A DNA stretch of 64,000 nucleotides from Peribacillus frigoritolerans (GCF_001636405.1 NZ_KV440950.1:3762778-3826777), one strand, 5' to 3'. Shown: positions 1-10,176, counted from the first letter of the stretch. Program-made: numbers and translations. Notes: generated by a model from the sequence alone, not told the origin.

Positions 1-85
1 AGTTTGACACTCCTTTACTTCATATATTAATCCATCAGCAAGGTCTCAATCTTTGTTTAACTATTCTGCCCCGATAATTCCATAA

Positions 86-110
86 CAAAAAGAGCTGCCA
101 AAGCAACTCT
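86..110 (-). terminator. Hairpin with U-run downstream of the first IS110 relic
   Basis: On the minus strand GAGTTGC and GCAGCTC form a 7-bp stem around a TTTG loop, followed directly by TTTTTG. It lies about 145 bp past the transposase stop and would end leftward transcription. The rest of 1-254 shows no credible gene. Confidence 0.55.
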
Positions 111-254
111 CTTATTGAAGTAAACCAGCTAATAGGATGTCAATATCTTTCTCTAATATTTTCATTTCCCTTATGATATACCATTTTTGGCCATGCCAAA
201 TACCCCTCCAAAACCATTTTGGAAGGATTTTTCTCTGTTTCACAAAACCGTTAA

Positions 255-1433
255 TTAGGCTAAATCTAGGAACGTTTCTTTTCTGCTTAATAAAGCGTAA
301 ATCCATTGAAGCAACTTATTCATACAGGCAACGATTGACACTTTCGCAGGTTTTCCTTCTGATTTTTTCTTATCATAGAAAGCTTTAAGCTTTTTGTTCC
401 TTGAACTTCTTATGCCGCATAGTACGGCAAGATACAGAGAATGACGTAATCTACTTGAACCTCTTTTAGTAATACGGTTAATGGTTGCCGTAAACTTACC
501 CGATGAGTGAACACTTGGATCCACTCCAGCGAAGGCAACCAGTTTTTTCGGATGATTAAACTCATCGATTTCACCAATTTCAGAGATAATCGTGGCTGCG
601 ATTTTTTCTCCTATACCGGGAATCGATTGGATGATCTTATATTCTTCCAGTTCATTTGCCAGGGCCACTATTTGATCTTCCAAATCAGAGGGGTGTCCCT
701 GGTAATGAAAAAGCAACTCAATATACATACGAAGATTGATTACGTGACTTTGATACACGTTTTTTTTGAATGGATTTCGAGATGCGGAGTCCATTATTTT
801 TTTTGCTTTTTCCCATGCCCATTGACCCGATCGGCTAGGACAGAACTCTATAACACTCTCTGCTAGTTTACTTTCCCCGGCTGTTAATACCGCCTCTGAA
901 GTGGGATATTCCTTTAATATCAATAAAGAAACCCTTGTATATAGATCCCCAAAAACCTTCCGGTATTCAGGAAACACTTGATCTAAAATGGTGTGAAACT
1001 GAAGTTTAGCTTCCACATACATATTCGTTACGATTTCCTGTTGTCTGGACAAATTCCGAAGGTCTAATAGCTGAATTCCTCTAATTTTATGAGGTTCTAA
1101 ATCCTCTTTGTAATACAGCACACACAACTGGTACGTATCGATAGCGTCCGTTTTCACCTTCCGTAAGCTGGACTTCTTTGCCTGATAAGAAATAATCGGA
1201 TTTAGTAAGATATATGGAATCCCTTGTTCCTCCAGGTATTGAATAACAGGAGAATGGTAATGCCCTGTAGATTATAAAATGACCATAGGCATTTGCCCTG
1301 TCACCTCTTCAATTTCTTTTAGAAATTCTAAAAAATGATCTAACTCCTCTTTGATATACGGTTTAGATTGATCTAAAAATGCCTGAACTTGGCTCTCTCC
1401 TTTTGCCACATCCAGACCAACAACTGGATTCAT
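255..1433 (-). pseudogene. IS110-family transposase with nonsense codon at the catalytic Glu
   Basis: Read through one stop, this is a 392-residue IS110-type DEDD recombinase. It starts MNPVVGLDVAKG (first catalytic Asp) after a TTTTCCTCCTCT-type strong RBS region, has VKTDAIDTYQ (the paired Asp residues), and ends with the Tnp_20 half (IPGIGEKIAATIISEIGEID, then AFAGVDPSVHSSGKF). A TAA at 1272-1274 interrupts the frame exactly where the family motif E-S-T-G-H-Y needs its Glu (codon 54). The open part after the stop runs from 1157 to 255. Family assignment is firm; the element is presumably inactive unless read through. Confidence 0.9.
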
Positions 1434-1625
1434 TGTTTTTTCCTCCTCTACTTACTAACCAGTACCCCTAGGCCTCCATGTAGTGTCATAGCTTCGCTTG
1501 TTATTCGAGATCTGCGTCCCAACCAGCCTCAAACATGTTTCTACAAGTAGGGGGCGGACAGTTTAGTTCACGGGATCAAGTCCCACGCACCCGTACGTCC
1601 TACCCTGGCTACTGATATAATAGAT
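1434..1625 (-). ncRNA. Candidate IS110 bridge-RNA region upstream of the first transposase
   Basis: About 190 bp of non-coding, GC-richer sequence precedes the transposase start, with several short complementary segments. Members of the IS110 group carry a structured bridge RNA between the left end and the recombinase start. The position and length fit, but I have no second copy of this sequence in the window to check covariation, so this is inference from family architecture. Confidence 0.4.
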
Positions 1626-1697
1626 TCTATTAAAAAAAGGTCAACCAGTAAAAACTGGCTAACCTTATAATACGAACGCACCCGTTAGCCATCCATG

Positions 1698-1865
1698 AAG
1701 CGCAAAAATCAGCGCTTCACCACAGAGAATGAAAATGGTTCAGAACGGTCAATTCTGATTCTACGGCTGGGAGAGGAAGGTCGATGAACTATGGTGCGTT
1801 AGAGCCCATCCGTTAGTCTGACTCCAACGACCAAGGTGCACCACTGACTGTCGCTCCCTTACGGG
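1698..1865 (+). ncRNA. Candidate IS110 bridge-RNA region of the second element
   Basis: This stretch upstream of the second transposase contains nested complementary segments (for example AGCGC/GCGCT near 1699-1715). It is strongly conserved in a second, transposase-less copy at 35485-35650. The two copies agree over blocks such as CACCACAGAGAATGAAAAT, GATGAACTATGGTGC and CGTTAGTCTGACTCCAACG. They disagree at 1737-1757, 1798-1804 and 1828-1835. Conserved scaffold with variable internal loops is what target- and donor-binding loops of a bridge RNA would show. Confidence 0.55.
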
Positions 1866-1947
1866 AAGCACACATGGTAGATTAATCCTATTCTGGTTTT
1901 TGCACCAGCCTCCAATTGTATTGAGAGCCGTAGAAAGGATGTTTTCA

Positions 1948-3169
1948 ATGGAAGTAGTCATTGAAAGAGCATGTGGTATGGATGTCCATAAGGACAATAT
2001 TACTGCATGTATTATGACACCAGAAAGAAAGGAGATTCAAACGTTTTCAACAAAAACTGTTTTTCTAATACAGTTAGTGGATTGGATTAAAAAGAATAAC
2101 TGTACTCATGTTGCCATGGAGAGTACCAGTGTATATTGGAAACCTATTGTTAATTTATTAGAAGCTGAAGAGATTGAGTTTTTAGTTGTGAATGCTCAAC
2201 ATATGAAAGCTGTGCTAGGACGTAAAACAGATGTTAAAGATGCAGAATGGATTGCCAAACTTCTTCGTCATGGACTCCTAAAAGCTAGTTACATACCAGA
2301 TCGAAATCAACGGGAACTACGTGAACTAGTTCGGTACCGTAGAAGTATCATTGAAGAACGTGCTAGACAACATAATCGAATCCAAAAAGTGTTAGAAGGC
2401 GCAAATATTAAGCTAGGCTCTGTCGTTTCAGACGTTATGGGTGTTTCGGCTCGAGACATGCTTAACGCAATTGCCGAAGGTGAAGAAGATCCTGAAAAAC
2501 TAGCAAACTTTGCTCGACGCACAATGAAAAAGAAGAAAGATGAACTAGAACTCGCCCTTAAAGGTTATATCAATTCGCATCAACGCCTCATGTTAAAAAC
2601 CATTTTAAAGCATATTGATTTTTTAACAGAACAAATCGAGATGCTCGACCAAGAGGTCGAGGAAAGAGTAAGCTCCTATCAAGAAGATGTGGAACGATTA
2701 GACTCTATTCCTGGTATAGCTACAAGAATGGCTGAGCAATTTCATCTGAAATTGGGACTGATATTAAGAAACAGTTTCCAAGTGCAGCTCATATGTGTTC
2801 TTGGGCAGGACTAGTTCCTGGGCATAACGAAAGTGCGGGAAAAAGAAAATCAGCTAAAACAAAAAAGGAAACAAGTATTTGAGATCAGCATTAACAGAAG
2901 CAGCTCATTCTGTAAGAGGATCTAAAAACTATCTCGGAGCAATGTATAGGCGTACAGCATCACGAAAAGGTAAGAAACGAGCAGGAATAGTAGTCGCTCA
3001 TGCCATGTTACGTATCTCCTATTATCTCTTAACTCGAAAAGAAATGAATGTAGACTTAGGCGAAGACTACTTTGATAAACAGAGACAACAATCAATTTTT
3101 CGGCATTCACTAAGAAGACTTGAAAGTTTAGGATACACAGTTACATTACAAGAACCTGAAGCATCTTAA
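1948..3169 (+). pseudogene. IS110-family transposase with two -1 frameshifts
   Basis: The start is the ATG at 1948, after GAAAGG at the right spacing; an earlier in-frame ATG lacks an RBS. The N-terminal DEDD domain is intact: GMDVHKDN, AMESTSVYW, then GRKTDVKDAEW. The frame then breaks near 2741, where the family sequence continues one frame over (SSEIGTDIKKQFPSAAHMC), and again near 2865, restoring KKGNKYLRSALTEAAHS to the end LQEPEAS. Each break equals one lost base, so two single-base deletions have killed a roughly 407-residue recombinase. Confidence 0.9.
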
Positions 3170-3430
3170 TCCAGTCCACTTACCTACAATAAATCAGTAA
3201 ATTAGGCGCTCTCCCCTTTTAAAAAAAACAATGAGCTGCGTCTTCTTAAGTATTGCCTTTTCCCCTAAATTCCAGAAGTCTATTTTCATGGTAGTTTAAG
3301 TACATTTCTTCACAATCCTTCGCTATATACTTTAATATAAATATCCAATTTTTTATTAAGTGTTATTCCACAAAATGGCCCCACGTGGATTTGCTTTGCT
3401 ATTTGCTAAAAAAAAGATTTTTGTAAATGT
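3170..3430. other. Non-coding stretch after the second IS110 element
   Basis: No ORF with an RBS is visible. The right boundary of the IS110 element should lie here, but IS110 elements lack clear terminal inverted repeats and I could not place it. Confidence 0.4.
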
Positions 3431-3450
3431 AAAAGCAGCCATACGGCTGC
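3431..3450 (-). terminator. Terminator of the small membrane-protein gene
   Basis: GCAGCC-GTAT-GGCTGC followed by TTTTAC on the minus strand, about 30 bp past the stop of the 137-aa ORF. Its presence argues that the ORF is, or was, a transcription unit. Confidence 0.65.
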
Positions 3451-3481
3451 CCTACTTTTGAACTTTTTTTGGTTTGCCTAT

Positions 3482-3895
3482 TCAGTACAAGCAGATACTA
3501 TAGCTAATTCCAAAGAAACCTAATAAAGCATCTTTTAGATCTGGAGCTACATTAGCTGAAGCTCCTTTAACAACTCTCTCCCATGCAATAGTTCTCTTGT
3601 AACCAAGTTTTCTATAGTTGTTATAGTAGTCAATTGCCTTTGTAACAAATTTCGTTGTGCCGCCAAGGGCTTTTAATGCATCTTTTACTTTTAGAATTTT
3701 AGAAGGAACCCAGGCTAAAGTAACGAGAGCAACACCGACAGCTGAAGCGCAACCAATTACCCCAAAAGTTGTGAATTCTTCACCACTAACAGGTTTTGTT
3801 TCGGCGTCAATAGCTTCTATAATATCTTCGTTAGTAGTATTAGCTTCGAACCATGCGAGAATAGAGTCTGTACCTTCTAGAACCACTGACTCCAA
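3482..3895 (-). CDS. Unrecognised small protein with one or two membrane segments
   Basis: Up to 137 residues. A hydrophobic, glycine-rich segment (FGVIGCASAVGVALVTLAW, about residues 44-62) is followed by a basic region and a second short hydrophobic stretch at the C-terminus (ALLGFFGISYSICLY). The acidic N-terminus resembles a leader, so a bacteriocin- or holin-like peptide is conceivable, but no family motif is recognised. The open frame begins with TTG directly after a TAG stop, and no convincing RBS precedes it; the GTG four codons in is an alternative. It may be truncated at the 5' end. Confidence 0.4.
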   Translation of the reverse strand: MESVVLEGTDSILAWFEANTTNEDIIEAIDAETKPVSGEEFTTFGVIGCASAVGVALVTLAWVPSKILKVKDALKALGGTTKFVTKAIDYYNNYRKLGYKRTIAWERVVKGASANVAPDLKDALLGFFGISYSICLY

Positions 3896-4055
3896 CTATT
3901 AAAGGAATAAATCACCCCATTCAGTTACTTAAGGGGATAACAAAGTTACCTATAAAAATGTTACTTGGTTTTCTTTAATACAAAGTCATTATTAGCCAGA
4001 AGTCTAGTAGACCCCAAAAAATTTGTATAGCAAATGATAATTTTAATCATCGTCC

Positions 4056-4455
4056 TATTTTATCTATAGAATTTCCTTCAGGAAATGGTGTGGGGCAAGT
4101 ATGAGCAATGGCGAAAATTTATGGTGCTTTTGCTAGTGGTGCAAAAACGCTCGGTTTAAAGGAAGAAACAATAAATGAATTAAGGAAAAAAGCTATCCCT
4201 CCCAAAACAGGGTACTATGATCATGTGAATTGTATAAACATAGCCTATTCTCTAGGATTTTGGAAACACTTTACGGATATGAAATTCGGACGAAGTGAAA
4301 GCTCTTTTGGTCACCCAGGCGCAGGAGGATCATTCTGTTTTGCTGATTCAGATGAAAAGTTAGGTTATGCTTATGCGATGATCAAACATGGATTTGGCAT
4401 GGCCAATGAACCAAGAGAACTTGCACTAAGAAAAGCTTTATACAGTTGTCTATGA
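4056..4455 (+). pseudogene. 3' fragment of a serine beta-lactamase/esterase (EstB-like)
   Basis: The readable sequence starts around HRPILSIEFPSGNGVGQV, hits a TGA, then continues AMAKIYGAFASG and ends with FGHPGAGGSFCFADSDEKL and GYAYAMIKHG. These are C-terminal landmarks of class C beta-lactamase-fold esterases (the H-P-G-A-G-G motif replaces KTG). The catalytic S-x-x-K half is absent upstream, and the TGA stands where the family has Arg (CGA to TGA). The gene is therefore truncated and carries a nonsense codon. The family call is confident; no activity is expected. Confidence 0.8.
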
Positions 4456-4545
4456 AAAAATAAAGATACGTGAAAATAGTTATGGATATCTTCATTTTGT
4501 ACAGTTTTTTTGGCTATGAATAGTGGAGTAAATATTATATTAAGC

Positions 4546-4594
4546 ATAAATCGAGCCATCTTTTTTCTTAAAATAAAAAGATGGCTCGATTTAT
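4546..4594. terminator. 15-bp perfect inverted repeat with flanking A/T runs
   Basis: ATAAATCGAGCCATC pairs with GATGGCTCGATTTAT around a T/A-rich loop. It can act in both directions and sits between the beta-lactamase relic and the convergent kinase gene. Confidence 0.6.
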
Positions 4595-4702
4595 ACTTAA
4601 ATTCTCTTAGCGTATATTTTCGTTAAAATGTGGGCGGTACGCCCATTAACATTAATTAGTCCTGTCATGGATGAAACTCGTTTTCAGTATCCCCAAAACG
4701 AA

Positions 4703-4748
4703 AAAAACACTATTCTTTCTGCAAAATATAGGAAAGAATAGTGTTTTA
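4703..4748 (-). terminator. Terminator of the histidine kinase gene
   Basis: CACTATTCTTTC pairs with GAAAGAATAGTG, followed on the minus strand by a run of seven U. It lies about 45 bp past the kinase stop. Confidence 0.8.
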
Positions 4749-4790
4749 TTAGTCTCTCTTTTTGAGGGTCCCTCGCCATGTTGGGCTCTT

Positions 4791-6047
4791 TTATAAAGAA
4801 GGTATAATAATAGAAAAACATGTTCCCTTCCCTTTTTCGCTTTTTATTTCTATATCCCCGTTTAATTCTTTAATAATACCGTATGAAATCATAGTGCCGA
4901 GTCCAGTTCCCTTCTCTTTTATAGAATAAAACGGCATGGCGATTCGCTTTATCTCCTCAGGGGACATACCAATGCCTGAATCAATAATATTAATCACAAC
5001 ATTATTCTTCATCTTTTTTACATTGATTTGCAATATTCCTCCATGAACCATAGCTTCAATACCATTTATAGCAATATTAATTAAACACCGTTTTATTTTA
5101 TTGGCGTTGGCATTTATATAAAGAGGATCTTTATTACTTGTTTTAACTTCAACATTATGTAATAGGGCCATCGGTGATATTGCATTTATTACCTGTTGGA
5201 CGATTTGGCTAATATCTAAAGATTCTTTCAAGCAAATTTTTGGTTTTGCTAATGACATATAATCCTCAATAATGAGTTGTGTTTTTTCTAACTCCATCAG
5301 CATGACTTGCATATATTCATCCTTATATGTTTCTAAGATTTCATTTTTATTAAACAACTGCATAAATCCATATACCGTAGTCAGTGGATTACGAATCTCG
5401 TGGGCAATAGAAGCGGCCATTTCACTTATCGCATAAAATTTTTCTGCCCGTTGAATTTTTTCTTTCATTTTAAACTTTTCAATCATACCTTCAATTAAAT
5501 AAATAGATAACAATCCCGTAAGGATATTGATTACTATATAATTGGATAAAAATTGGATAAAAGAAGTTTCGACTTTATCATTTATCCATATTTGGTTCAT
5601 TATAGCAAAGACAGAAAAGGAACTAGTGCAAATGAAAATAAGCAGTGTGCTGAACAATATTTTTCTTTTCTTTAAATAAGTAGGTAGAAAATAATGAAAC
5701 ATCAAAGTAATGGTAATGGTCATGATATATACAACAACTGATGGGAAAAAGCCATTTCCTCCTAAGTAAAAGCGGTAAGAAAGATATACAAAGGTGATAA
5801 TAATAAAACTTCTAAAACCGCCATAGAGAAAGACTAAAAGGATAGGAATAAGCCTTAAATCATAAATATATCCGGATTGAAAATTAATGGGAAACGTCAT
5901 GCAAAGAATAATAGAAATTGATGAAAGGAGGGAAATATATAGATCATTACGTGTTTCTTTCCCATCTTTATCTAACCAAAATACTTGATAGCAGAGAATA
6001 CAAATTATAATAATGAATGCATTTAATAATAGTGTAGGTATCCCCAT
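4791..6047 (-). CDS. Membrane sensor histidine kinase, sporulation-kinase type
   Basis: A 418-residue kinase. The first ~185 residues hold about five to six hydrophobic segments of the 5TM-LYT kind. A HisKA domain follows with the phosphorylated His at residue 216 (AASIAHEIRNPLTTVYGF), then an HATPase_c domain with N-box (INIAINGIEAM), G1 (DSGIGM) and G2 (GTGLGTMISYGII). This layout resembles Bacillus KinB-like kinases that feed the Spo0 phosphorelay. No response regulator is adjacent, which is typical of such orphan kinases. The start follows GGGGGAGTAGAGC. The signal sensed is unknown. Confidence 0.85.
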   Translation of the reverse strand: MGIPTLLLNAFIIIICILCYQVFWLDKDGKETRNDLYISLLSSISIILCMTFPINFQSGYIYDLRLIPILLVFLYGGFRSFIIITFVYLSYRFYLGGNGFFPSVVVYIMTITITLMFHYFLPTYLKKRKILFSTLLIFICTSSFSVFAIMNQIWINDKVETSFIQFLSNYIVINILTGLLSIYLIEGMIEKFKMKEKIQRAEKFYAISEMAASIAHEIRNPLTTVYGFMQLFNKNEILETYKDEYMQVMLMELEKTQLIIEDYMSLAKPKICLKESLDISQIVQQVINAISPMALLHNVEVKTSNKDPLYINANANKIKRCLINIAINGIEAMVHGGILQINVKKMKNNVVINIIDSGIGMSPEEIKRIAMPFYSIKEKGTGLGTMISYGIIKELNGDIEIKSEKGKGTCFSIIIPSL

Positions 6048-6068
6048 GCTCTACTCCCCCTAATCTTT

Positions 6069-6220
6069 CTATTTAGTTGGAATCCTCACGGATTCATTTC
6101 GGCCCTTGACAAAGCGCTCTTTAAATGTAAAAAACACCTCATTCTTGGCATAGTGAGAATTTTTTATTAAATCAGTGAAAGACAAAATTCTTAAACCATC
6201 AATTTGTTTCTGCCATTCTA
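6069..6220 (-). pseudogene. Short coding relic upstream of the kinase
   Basis: A stretch reading WQKQIDGLRILSFTDLI and ending in ESVRIPTK before a TAG stop is open on the minus strand without a start codon or RBS. Further upstream the frame is full of stops. It looks like the C-terminal remnant of an unrecognised gene. Confidence 0.25.
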
Positions 6221-6326
6221 AATTATAAGGGAGTTTATTTCATAGTAGATAACTATAGATTCCTCTTTAACAATATCCCCACTTGTTCTGCCATCAAACG
6301 AGGTGGACTGTCATTCCATTCTTAAG

Positions 6327-6370
6327 CCACCATTCAACTAACAAGTGCATTAGTGTTAGTTGAATGGTGG
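6327..6370. repeat. Perfect 16-bp inverted repeat (hairpin)
   Basis: CCACCATTCAACTAAC and its exact complement GTTAGTTGAATGGTGG flank a 12-bp spacer, followed by CCTTTTG on the plus strand. No gene lies next to it on that strand. It may be a terminator left behind or part of a small mobile repeat. The rest of 6,230-6,690 shows nothing recognisable. Confidence 0.6.
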
Positions 6371-6691
6371 CCTTTTGAACGTATGGTTCTTACAATGACC
6401 ATACATACATATTCAAAAGAAATTCCCATTATTATATACAAATAGACTCTTCGCTACCAGCATAACAAGATGAGCAGGACAACAGCTTAAAATACTTCAT
6501 GTAAAAGTGTCCTATCTTTTGTACTTTTCAAGTATGTGGTTCCCACCTTTTCAAGTTAGGGGAAACATTAAAAACCTTGCCTCAGCTTCCAGTGAGGATA
6601 CACCGTTTATTTGATAACAAGCTTTATTTCCCTTGTTGTTTTTACTGAATGTCATCTAGGGTATCTAGCCAGACAATTATGTAGTTGTTTG

Positions 6692-6862
6692 TTAATCGAA
6701 ATCTTCCACAACGATGGAAGCACTAATAGGATACGGCAAGCCCAAGACTTTTGTTGACCTGAATTTGAAGGAGACAGCCTTGAATCCCTCTTTTTTTAAA
6801 TATTCGGTAATGGCTTCTTCTACTTCTTTGCTATCCAACTGAATTTCTTTGATTAATTCCAT
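6692..6862 (-). CDS. Small 56-aa protein of unknown function
   Basis: The ORF starts MELIKEIQLDSKEVEEA and ends SASIVVEDFD. It is preceded by GAGGAGGCTACGGAGAT, a strong RBS at correct spacing. It is acidic, soluble and without Cys. Codon composition resembles real genes around it, and the alternating Leu/Ile/Glu pattern suggests one helix plus a beta hairpin. No family recognised. It stands alone between the kinase and the aldehyde dehydrogenase. Confidence 0.6.
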   Translation of the reverse strand: MELIKEIQLDSKEVEEAITEYLKKEGFKAVSFKFRSTKVLGLPYPISASIVVEDFD

Positions 6863-7077
6863 ATCTCCGTAGCCTCCTCAGGCAAATTAAATTAGTCCTA
6901 CACAAAAAACAAATCTAATTTCACTACAGATCGTCTCGGCAACATGAATTATACTTGAAAGCTTCAACCCCCTTGTATCTGTCACTATAATGTCGTTCTC
7001 TTTTTTATAAGGTTTTTTACAAGACTTTCATTTCATTAGAATACTCCTTACCTACCTCAAAGGGAAAAGGGGAAGAT

Positions 7078-7125
7078 GGTCAGCCCCTCACCACTTTAAA
7101 GTGGTAAGGGACTGACCCTTTTTTC
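7078..7125. terminator. Long hairpin between convergent/adjacent units
   Basis: GGTCAG-CCC-TCACCACTTT pairs with AAAGTGGTAAGGGACTGACC and is followed by TTTTTTCTCTTTTT on the plus strand. It lies about 65 bp below the stop of the aldehyde dehydrogenase gene. Confidence 0.7.
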
Positions 7126-7190
7126 TCTTTTTAAATATTGTATTTAAAAAGAGAGTCTTTCCTGCATCTAATATGTAAAACCGTTAAAAA

Positions 7191-8633
7191 TTACATTGGA
7201 TCCATATAAACTGTCTTCACTTCTGTATAAAATTCAATAGCAGTTTTGCCCTGTTCACGACTACCGGTACTAGAATTTTTACAACCGCCAAATGGTAATT
7301 GTGGTTCTGTTCCAGATGTTTCCGAGTTAACATGTACAAGTCCTACTTCTGCATCTTCAACAAAACGGCGAGCCATTGTTAAATTGTTTGTACAGATGGC
7401 TGCACTAAGGCCATATTCTGTATCATTTGCTATTTTCACTGCCTCCTCATAATCTTTGGCTTTAAATAATGCAATAACTGGACCAAAAATTTCTTCACGG
7501 GCAATTTGAGCATTTGTTGGCACGTTTTCAAATATTGTTGGTTTTACATAAAAACCTTTTTTTAATTCATCATCCTCCGGGACCTCCCCACCGCAAAGCA
7601 GTGTTGCTTCTAATTTCCCTGTTTCTATCATTTCAAGCACTCCATCAAGCTGTGTTTTCGATACGGCAGGTCCGATATATGTTTCTTCGTGAAGTGGATT
7701 CCCTATTCTTAATTCCTTCGTACGCGCTACAAGCCGATCACGGAATGATTCGTAAATTCCTTCTTCTACAATCACACGACTAGTAGCTGTACATTTTTGA
7801 CCGGTAGATTTAAATGCACCGTCTACAGCTATTTCAACTGCTTTTTCAAGGTCTGCGTCATTTAGAACAACAAGTGGGTTTTTTCCGCCCATTTCCATCT
7901 GTACCTTTTTCCCGTGTTCTACAGCCTGTTCTTGAATGTGCCGACCTACTTGATTCGAACCGGTAAAAGAAATGGCTTTTATATCTGGATGTTTCACTAA
8001 TTCATTCCCAATTACAGAGCCCCTGCCAAATACACAATTAAGGACTCCTGCTGGTAGACCAGCTTCATCAAAAGCCTTCATGACATGATATACAGATTTT
8101 GGTGTTAAATCAGCAGGCTTAATCACCACCGTATTTCCGTATATAAGTGCTGGTGCCATCTTCCATACTGGGATCGCAATTGGATAATTCCATGGTGTAA
8201 TTAATCCCACAGGGCCTAAGGGTGTACGAGTCGTATACAAAAATGTTTTCTCTTTAGCGGACGGTATTACTTCTCCAAGTGGTTGCCGTGCTTCAGCCGC
8301 AAAATATTCGAGGATACTTACTGCACGATTGGCTTCCCCCATCCCTTCTGATAAACTTTTTCCCTCTTCTCGAATTAGATCCCGTCCTATTTCCTCTATG
8401 TTTTCTTTTAGAATAGCCGCAGCCTTTTGTAAATAAGTTGCTCTTTGGTGAATGGAAAGTATTTTCCAATCTAGAAATGCATCTTTTGCAGCTGCAACCG
8501 CATCGTGTACATCAGTTGCTGCACTGGATGGGAATTCCCCTAGGCTTTCTTTGTTATGTGGACTAAGATTCTCTCTAAATTCCTCTGTAGAGGGTGCTTT
8601 CCATTGTCCATTAATGTAATTTAAATAACGCAT
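7191..8633 (-). CDS. NAD(P)+-dependent aldehyde dehydrogenase (2,5-dioxovalerate DH-like)
   Basis: 480 residues, full length for the ALDH superfamily. Visible landmarks are [10 protein letters not shown], the cofactor loop FTGSNQVG, the general base Glu247 in MEMGGKNPL and the catalytic Cys281 in GQKCTATSR. The GQKCTATSR form is typical of alpha-ketoglutaric semialdehyde (2,5-dioxovalerate) dehydrogenases, but substrate cannot be set by this alone. The start follows AAGGGGG. It lies 58 bp downstream of the SSS symporter on the same strand, so the pair probably imports and oxidises one carbon source. No sigma-54 site was found for this unit. Confidence 0.88.
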   Translation of the reverse strand: MRYLNYINGQWKAPSTEEFRENLSPHNKESLGEFPSSAATDVHDAVAAAKDAFLDWKILSIHQRATYLQKAAAILKENIEEIGRDLIREEGKSLSEGMGEANRAVSILEYFAAEARQPLGEVIPSAKEKTFLYTTRTPLGPVGLITPWNYPIAIPVWKMAPALIYGNTVVIKPADLTPKSVYHVMKAFDEAGLPAGVLNCVFGRGSVIGNELVKHPDIKAISFTGSNQVGRHIQEQAVEHGKKVQMEMGGKNPLVVLNDADLEKAVEIAVDGAFKSTGQKCTATSRVIVEEGIYESFRDRLVARTKELRIGNPLHEETYIGPAVSKTQLDGVLEMIETGKLEATLLCGGEVPEDDELKKGFYVKPTIFENVPTNAQIAREEIFGPVIALFKAKDYEEAVKIANDTEYGLSAAICTNNLTMARRFVEDAEVGLVHVNSETSGTEPQLPFGGCKNSSTGSREQGKTAIEFYTEVKTVYMDPM

Positions 8634-8691
8634 CCTTCAATATCCCCCTTGAATTTCCTATTATTCTTTTTTCGCTCTCTACTTCATACAA

Positions 8692-10176
8692 TTATCCAAC
8701 TAGATTTTTCGTATTCGTGTCTTCCTCCACTGTGGCACCTTGTTTTCTTGTTATGGCACTGACAACTAACGTTACAACAATATTGATAATTAATATGGCT
8801 AATCCGATATCTAAATCCTTGATTACTTGTGGAAGGGACGGGAATAATGTTTCAAGTGACGTTTCTGTAATAGTTAAATATACGACGATTATAATACTGA
8901 CAATCATTCCGGAAAAAGCCCCCTGAACGGTAACAGGATTCCTTTTCCAAAGACTAAAAATCAGTGCAGGAGATAACTGTACCATAAAACTATAAGACAA
9001 GAGATAAAGCGTAAGAATGTTGTTTCCGCCATTGAATGTAAAGTAAAGTGTCACCAAAGCAATGACAGGCACCAACATTTTGCTCAACTTTACCAACTGT
9101 TGATCAGTTGTGTTTGGTTTCCATACTTTATAGATGTTTTTAGAAAGAATCGTTGCAGTTGCCGTCAATATTAATGAACTTGGGATAAGAGCGGCCATTG
9201 CTCCAGCTGCCCCAATCACACCAACAAACCAAGGATCAAAAGACATTTTAGCCATTTTAAACACGGCTAAATCTGCATCTGTGCCATTTAAATTTGGAAC
9301 TTGAATAATAGCGGAAAAGCCGATAAGCAAGGAAAAAACAATAATAATCTGATAAATGGGCATTACCCCCGCATTCACACGCAGTGATTTAGCACTTTTA
9401 GCCGAGAACACCCCCGCTAGCATATGTGGAAACATGTAAAAGCCTAGTGCCGTCATGATCGTTGCAGAAACAAACCATGATATACTCAACCCTTGTTCAG
9501 GGAATAGTAAAAATTCACTTTTTGCCGTATTGATTGCTTCAAACATCGGACGTATTCCGTCGTAATAATGAAAAGGAAAATAAAATCCCATAAAGACGAT
9601 CACAGCTAGGATCAGAATATCTTTAATAATCGCTGTCCATGCGGCCCCATGCATCCCTGATACCGTTACATAAATTGTGATGGCAATCACCCCTACCACT
9701 ATCGCCATGTTGGGAGAAATCGAACCATAGGATGCTTGGGATACAATAATTCCCAACCCTTTTAACTGCATCACCAAATACGGGATAATGGCAATAACAC
9801 TTATTATTGCTACTAGAACGCCGAGAGCCGGGCTATTATACTTTTTTTCATAGAAGTCTGATTGGGAGAGGACATTATTTTTCTTCGCAAACTTCCAAAT
9901 GGGTGGCAACAACCAGTAAGCGATTACAAAATAGAAACAATTAAAAGCGTATAGGGCTGTGGGCATACCAGATCTATAGACACCACCACTTGCTCCTAGA
10001 AAGGTATAAGTAGTAAACATCTCACCCGCTAGCAAAAAGAACAGCAATATACTTCCAAAACCCCGTCCCCCGACAGACCACTGTTCCATATTCATTTCTT
10101 TCCCTTTACCAGCCTGTAGTCCTAACCATATACACAAAACTAGGAAAAAGAGTATTACTAGAAGGGCTGCATTCAT
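8692..10176 (-). CDS. Sodium:solute symporter (SSS family)
   Basis: 494 residues with about 13 hydrophobic segments. It opens with the SSS signature region around GGRGFGSILLFFLLAGEMFTTYTFLG and ends in a charged cytoplasmic tail. It overlaps the preceding small DUF3311 gene by four bases (ATGA), as in the B. subtilis yhjC-yhjB pair. It is expected to import a small organic solute with Na+. A decayed homologue of its C-terminus is found at 19687-19815, which suggests two such transporters once served this region. Confidence 0.88.
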   Translation of the reverse strand: MNAALLVILFFLVLCIWLGLQAGKGKEMNMEQWSVGGRGFGSILLFFLLAGEMFTTYTFLGASGGVYRSGMPTALYAFNCFYFVIAYWLLPPIWKFAKKNNVLSQSDFYEKKYNSPALGVLVAIISVIAIIPYLVMQLKGLGIIVSQASYGSISPNMAIVVGVIAITIYVTVSGMHGAAWTAIIKDILILAVIVFMGFYFPFHYYDGIRPMFEAINTAKSEFLLFPEQGLSISWFVSATIMTALGFYMFPHMLAGVFSAKSAKSLRVNAGVMPIYQIIIVFSLLIGFSAIIQVPNLNGTDADLAVFKMAKMSFDPWFVGVIGAAGAMAALIPSSLILTATATILSKNIYKVWKPNTTDQQLVKLSKMLVPVIALVTLYFTFNGGNNILTLYLLSYSFMVQLSPALIFSLWKRNPVTVQGAFSGMIVSIIIVVYLTITETSLETLFPSLPQVIKDLDIGLAILIINIVVTLVVSAITRKQGATVEEDTNTKNLVG

